Origin: an uncultured Gammaproteobacteria bacterium
Lineage (GTDB): Bacteria; Pseudomonadota; Gammaproteobacteria; Pseudomonadales; Pseudohongiellaceae
NCBI GenBank assembly: GCA_903926285.1
Contig: CAIYIP010000118.1
Span: 1-7,070, forward strand
Reading direction: 5' to 3'
DNA: 7,070 nt
Shown here: positions 6,270-7,070 of the stretch, one piece after another
Numbering within the stretch: position 1 is the first letter of the stretch
How the letters are laid out: every line of letters starts with the position of its first letter
Translations under genes and position numbers: made by a program
Notes under the pieces: generated by a model
Database searches by the model: none
The model's input: only the letters and a program-made list of their open reading frames with translations
What the model was told of the DNA's origin: nothing

Positions 6270-6745
6270 GAGCGACTCTGTTCCTTTGTATCATCAAGCA
6301 GTGAATTGAGCTTTTGTAATTCTTCGGTGCTCAGCGCCTCTTGCGCGGTACTGGTACGCGAAGCCTGCAACATGCGGCGCAAAACAAAGAAGCCGAGCAC
6401 CAGCAGCCCACCTGGACCGAACCACAACAACACCGTGCCGATATTCAGCGGCGGACGGTACATAATAAAATCGCCGTAACGCGCACGCATGAATTCAATG
6501 ATTTCCTCATTGCTGCGGGCTTCCCCTATCTGTTTATAAATTTCTGCGCGTAGATCGGCAGCGATCGGAGCATCTGAACCAGACAGATTTGCGTTCAGGC
6601 ACATCGGGCAGCGCATCTCATCAATCAGGAAGTGATAACGTGCTTCGTCTTCTGCTGAGGTGAACTGCAGTTCTTCAATGGCCGCAAAACCGCCGTGGGC
6701 AAAGAAGCACTGGCTTAAAAAAAGCATCAGGAGATATTTCGGCAT
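6266..6745 (-). CDS. ccmH: Cytochrome c maturation protein CcmH (thiol oxidoreductase subunit)
   Basis: The product is the 159-residue membrane-anchored periplasmic protein that, with CcmG, reduces the haem-binding CXXC cysteines of apocytochrome c. With the chosen start, residues 1-22 are a signal peptide (MPKYLLMLFLSQCFF...FAA). The redox motif is MRCPMC with C46 and C49, inside the family pattern (L/M)RCPxCxNxxLxxSxAPIAxDLR. YGDFIMYRPPLN follows, then a C-terminal membrane helix (about 103-124) and a charged cytoplasmic tail. Length matches the short CcmH (CycL) form, without a fused CcmI. The frame stays open upstream to an ATG at 6787, but ATG at 6745 gives a proper signal peptide and overlaps the ccmG stop as TAATG. 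The longer start would run into ccmG. No strong Shine-Dalgarno is seen; coupling to ccmG is likely. Confidence 0.93.
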   Translation of the reverse strand: MPKYLLMLFLSQCFFAHGGFAAIEELQFTSAEDEARYHFLIDEMRCPMCLNANLSGSDAPIAADLRAEIYKQIGEARSNEEIIEFMRARYGDFIMYRPPLNIGTVLLWFGPGGLLVLGFFVLRRMLQASRTSTAQEALSTEELQKLNSLLDDTKEQSRS

Positions 6746-7070
6746 TATTGAATCTGCGCAATAAGGGGAACGAATACTTCCGCCCATATCTTGTTGTCGA
6801 TGACTCCAACGTGGCGGTAGCGAATCGTGCCCGTCTTGTCCAAGATGAAGGTTTCCGGCGCACCAGCAACCCCAAGATCAATACCAAGGCTGCCGTCCAG
6901 ATCAACCAGAGTGAACTTGAAAGGATTACCTCTCTCATTAAGGAAATCCCTTGCAGCTTTTGCATCATCCTTGTAATTGACACCAACAAATGTGACTCCG
7001 GGTTCGCGGGCACTGATTTCAACCAGATAAGGATGCTCAACATGGCAGGGCGGACACCACGTGGCCCAAA
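6745..7070 (-). CDS. ccmG: Thiol:disulfide interchange protein CcmG/DsbE, 3' part (cut by window edge)
   Basis: The frame enters from the right edge (codons in phase from 7068) and ends with TAA at 6747-6745, giving 107 visible residues without a start. It begins WATWCPPCHVEHP, the thioredoxin-fold active site with CPPC, and continues through GVTFVGVNYKDD and the family signature GVAGAPETFILDKTGTIRYRHVG, where the Ala-Pro of GAPE is the cis-proline loop opposite the active site. CcmG is a membrane-tethered periplasmic thioredoxin that receives electrons from CcdA/DsbD and keeps CcmH or apocytochrome cysteines reduced. The N-terminal anchor and the first part of the fold lie outside the window. 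The stop overlaps the ccmH start by one base. The order ccmG-ccmH-ccmI predicts ccmF just beyond the right edge. Confidence 0.93.
   Translation of the reverse strand, partial: WATWCPPCHVEHPYLVEISAREPGVTFVGVNYKDDAKAARDFLNERGNPFKFTLVDLDGSLGIDLGVAGAPETFILDKTGTIRYRHVGVIDNKIWAEVFVPLIAQIQ

Noticed and set aside
6746..6787. Longer ccmH start at 6787
   Set aside because: The extra 14 residues would lie inside ccmG and would sit before an otherwise normal signal peptide. The ATG at 6745 makes the usual TAATG overlap.
6675..7043. A 122-codon minus-strand frame starting with ATG at 7043
   Set aside because: It lies in a different phase from the CcmG frame, which carries WCPPC and the GAPETF signature; its own translation shows no domain. 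The ATG-led frame is a shadow.

Overview
The window looks like an ordinary chromosomal stretch of a Gram-negative gammaproteobacterium with intermediate GC content. The basis is the ccmG-ccmH-ccmI order of a System I cytochrome c maturation operon, a three-gene modABC molybdate importer, and protein sequences that resemble Pseudomonas/Cellvibrio-type relatives. Species cannot be named from the sequence alone.

Left part (about 1-2578, plus strand): modA, modB and modC form a tightly packed operon for ABC-type molybdate uptake. ModA is the periplasmic binding protein, ModB the membrane permease and ModC the ATPase with a C-terminal molybdate-binding (Mop/TOBE-like) regulatory domain. The genes overlap by 1 base (modA/modB) and 4 bases (modB/modC), so translational coupling is likely. 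The modA start itself overlaps, by one base, the stop of a reading frame that enters from the left edge, so the operon may begin outside the window.

Right part (2621-7070, minus strand, read from right to left): the 3' part of ccmG/dsbE (thioredoxin-like, WCPPC), then ccmH (CPMC motif) and ccmI (two membrane segments, TPR-like region, periplasmic C-terminal domain). These overlap by 1 and 4 bases. They act together in the periplasm to reduce and present apocytochrome c for haem ligation by CcmF, which would lie beyond the right edge. Only 20 bases after ccmI comes an MFS_3-type exporter gene, probably read from the same transcript. After a 148-base gap lies a small gene for an exported 96-residue protein that I do not recognise, then a good intrinsic terminator, and then a 2-oxoglutarate/Fe(II) dioxygenase of the prolyl-4-hydroxylase type. 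That last gene converges on modC with 42 bases between them.

No RNA genes, insertion sequences, CRISPR arrays, phage genes or integration sites were seen, and there is no gene-free stretch above 300 bases. I did not find a clearly new multi-gene system. The most unusual points are a terminator-like hairpin placed directly ahead of the ribosome binding site of the dioxygenase gene, the unrecognised exported small protein next to it, and the coupled start of modA.
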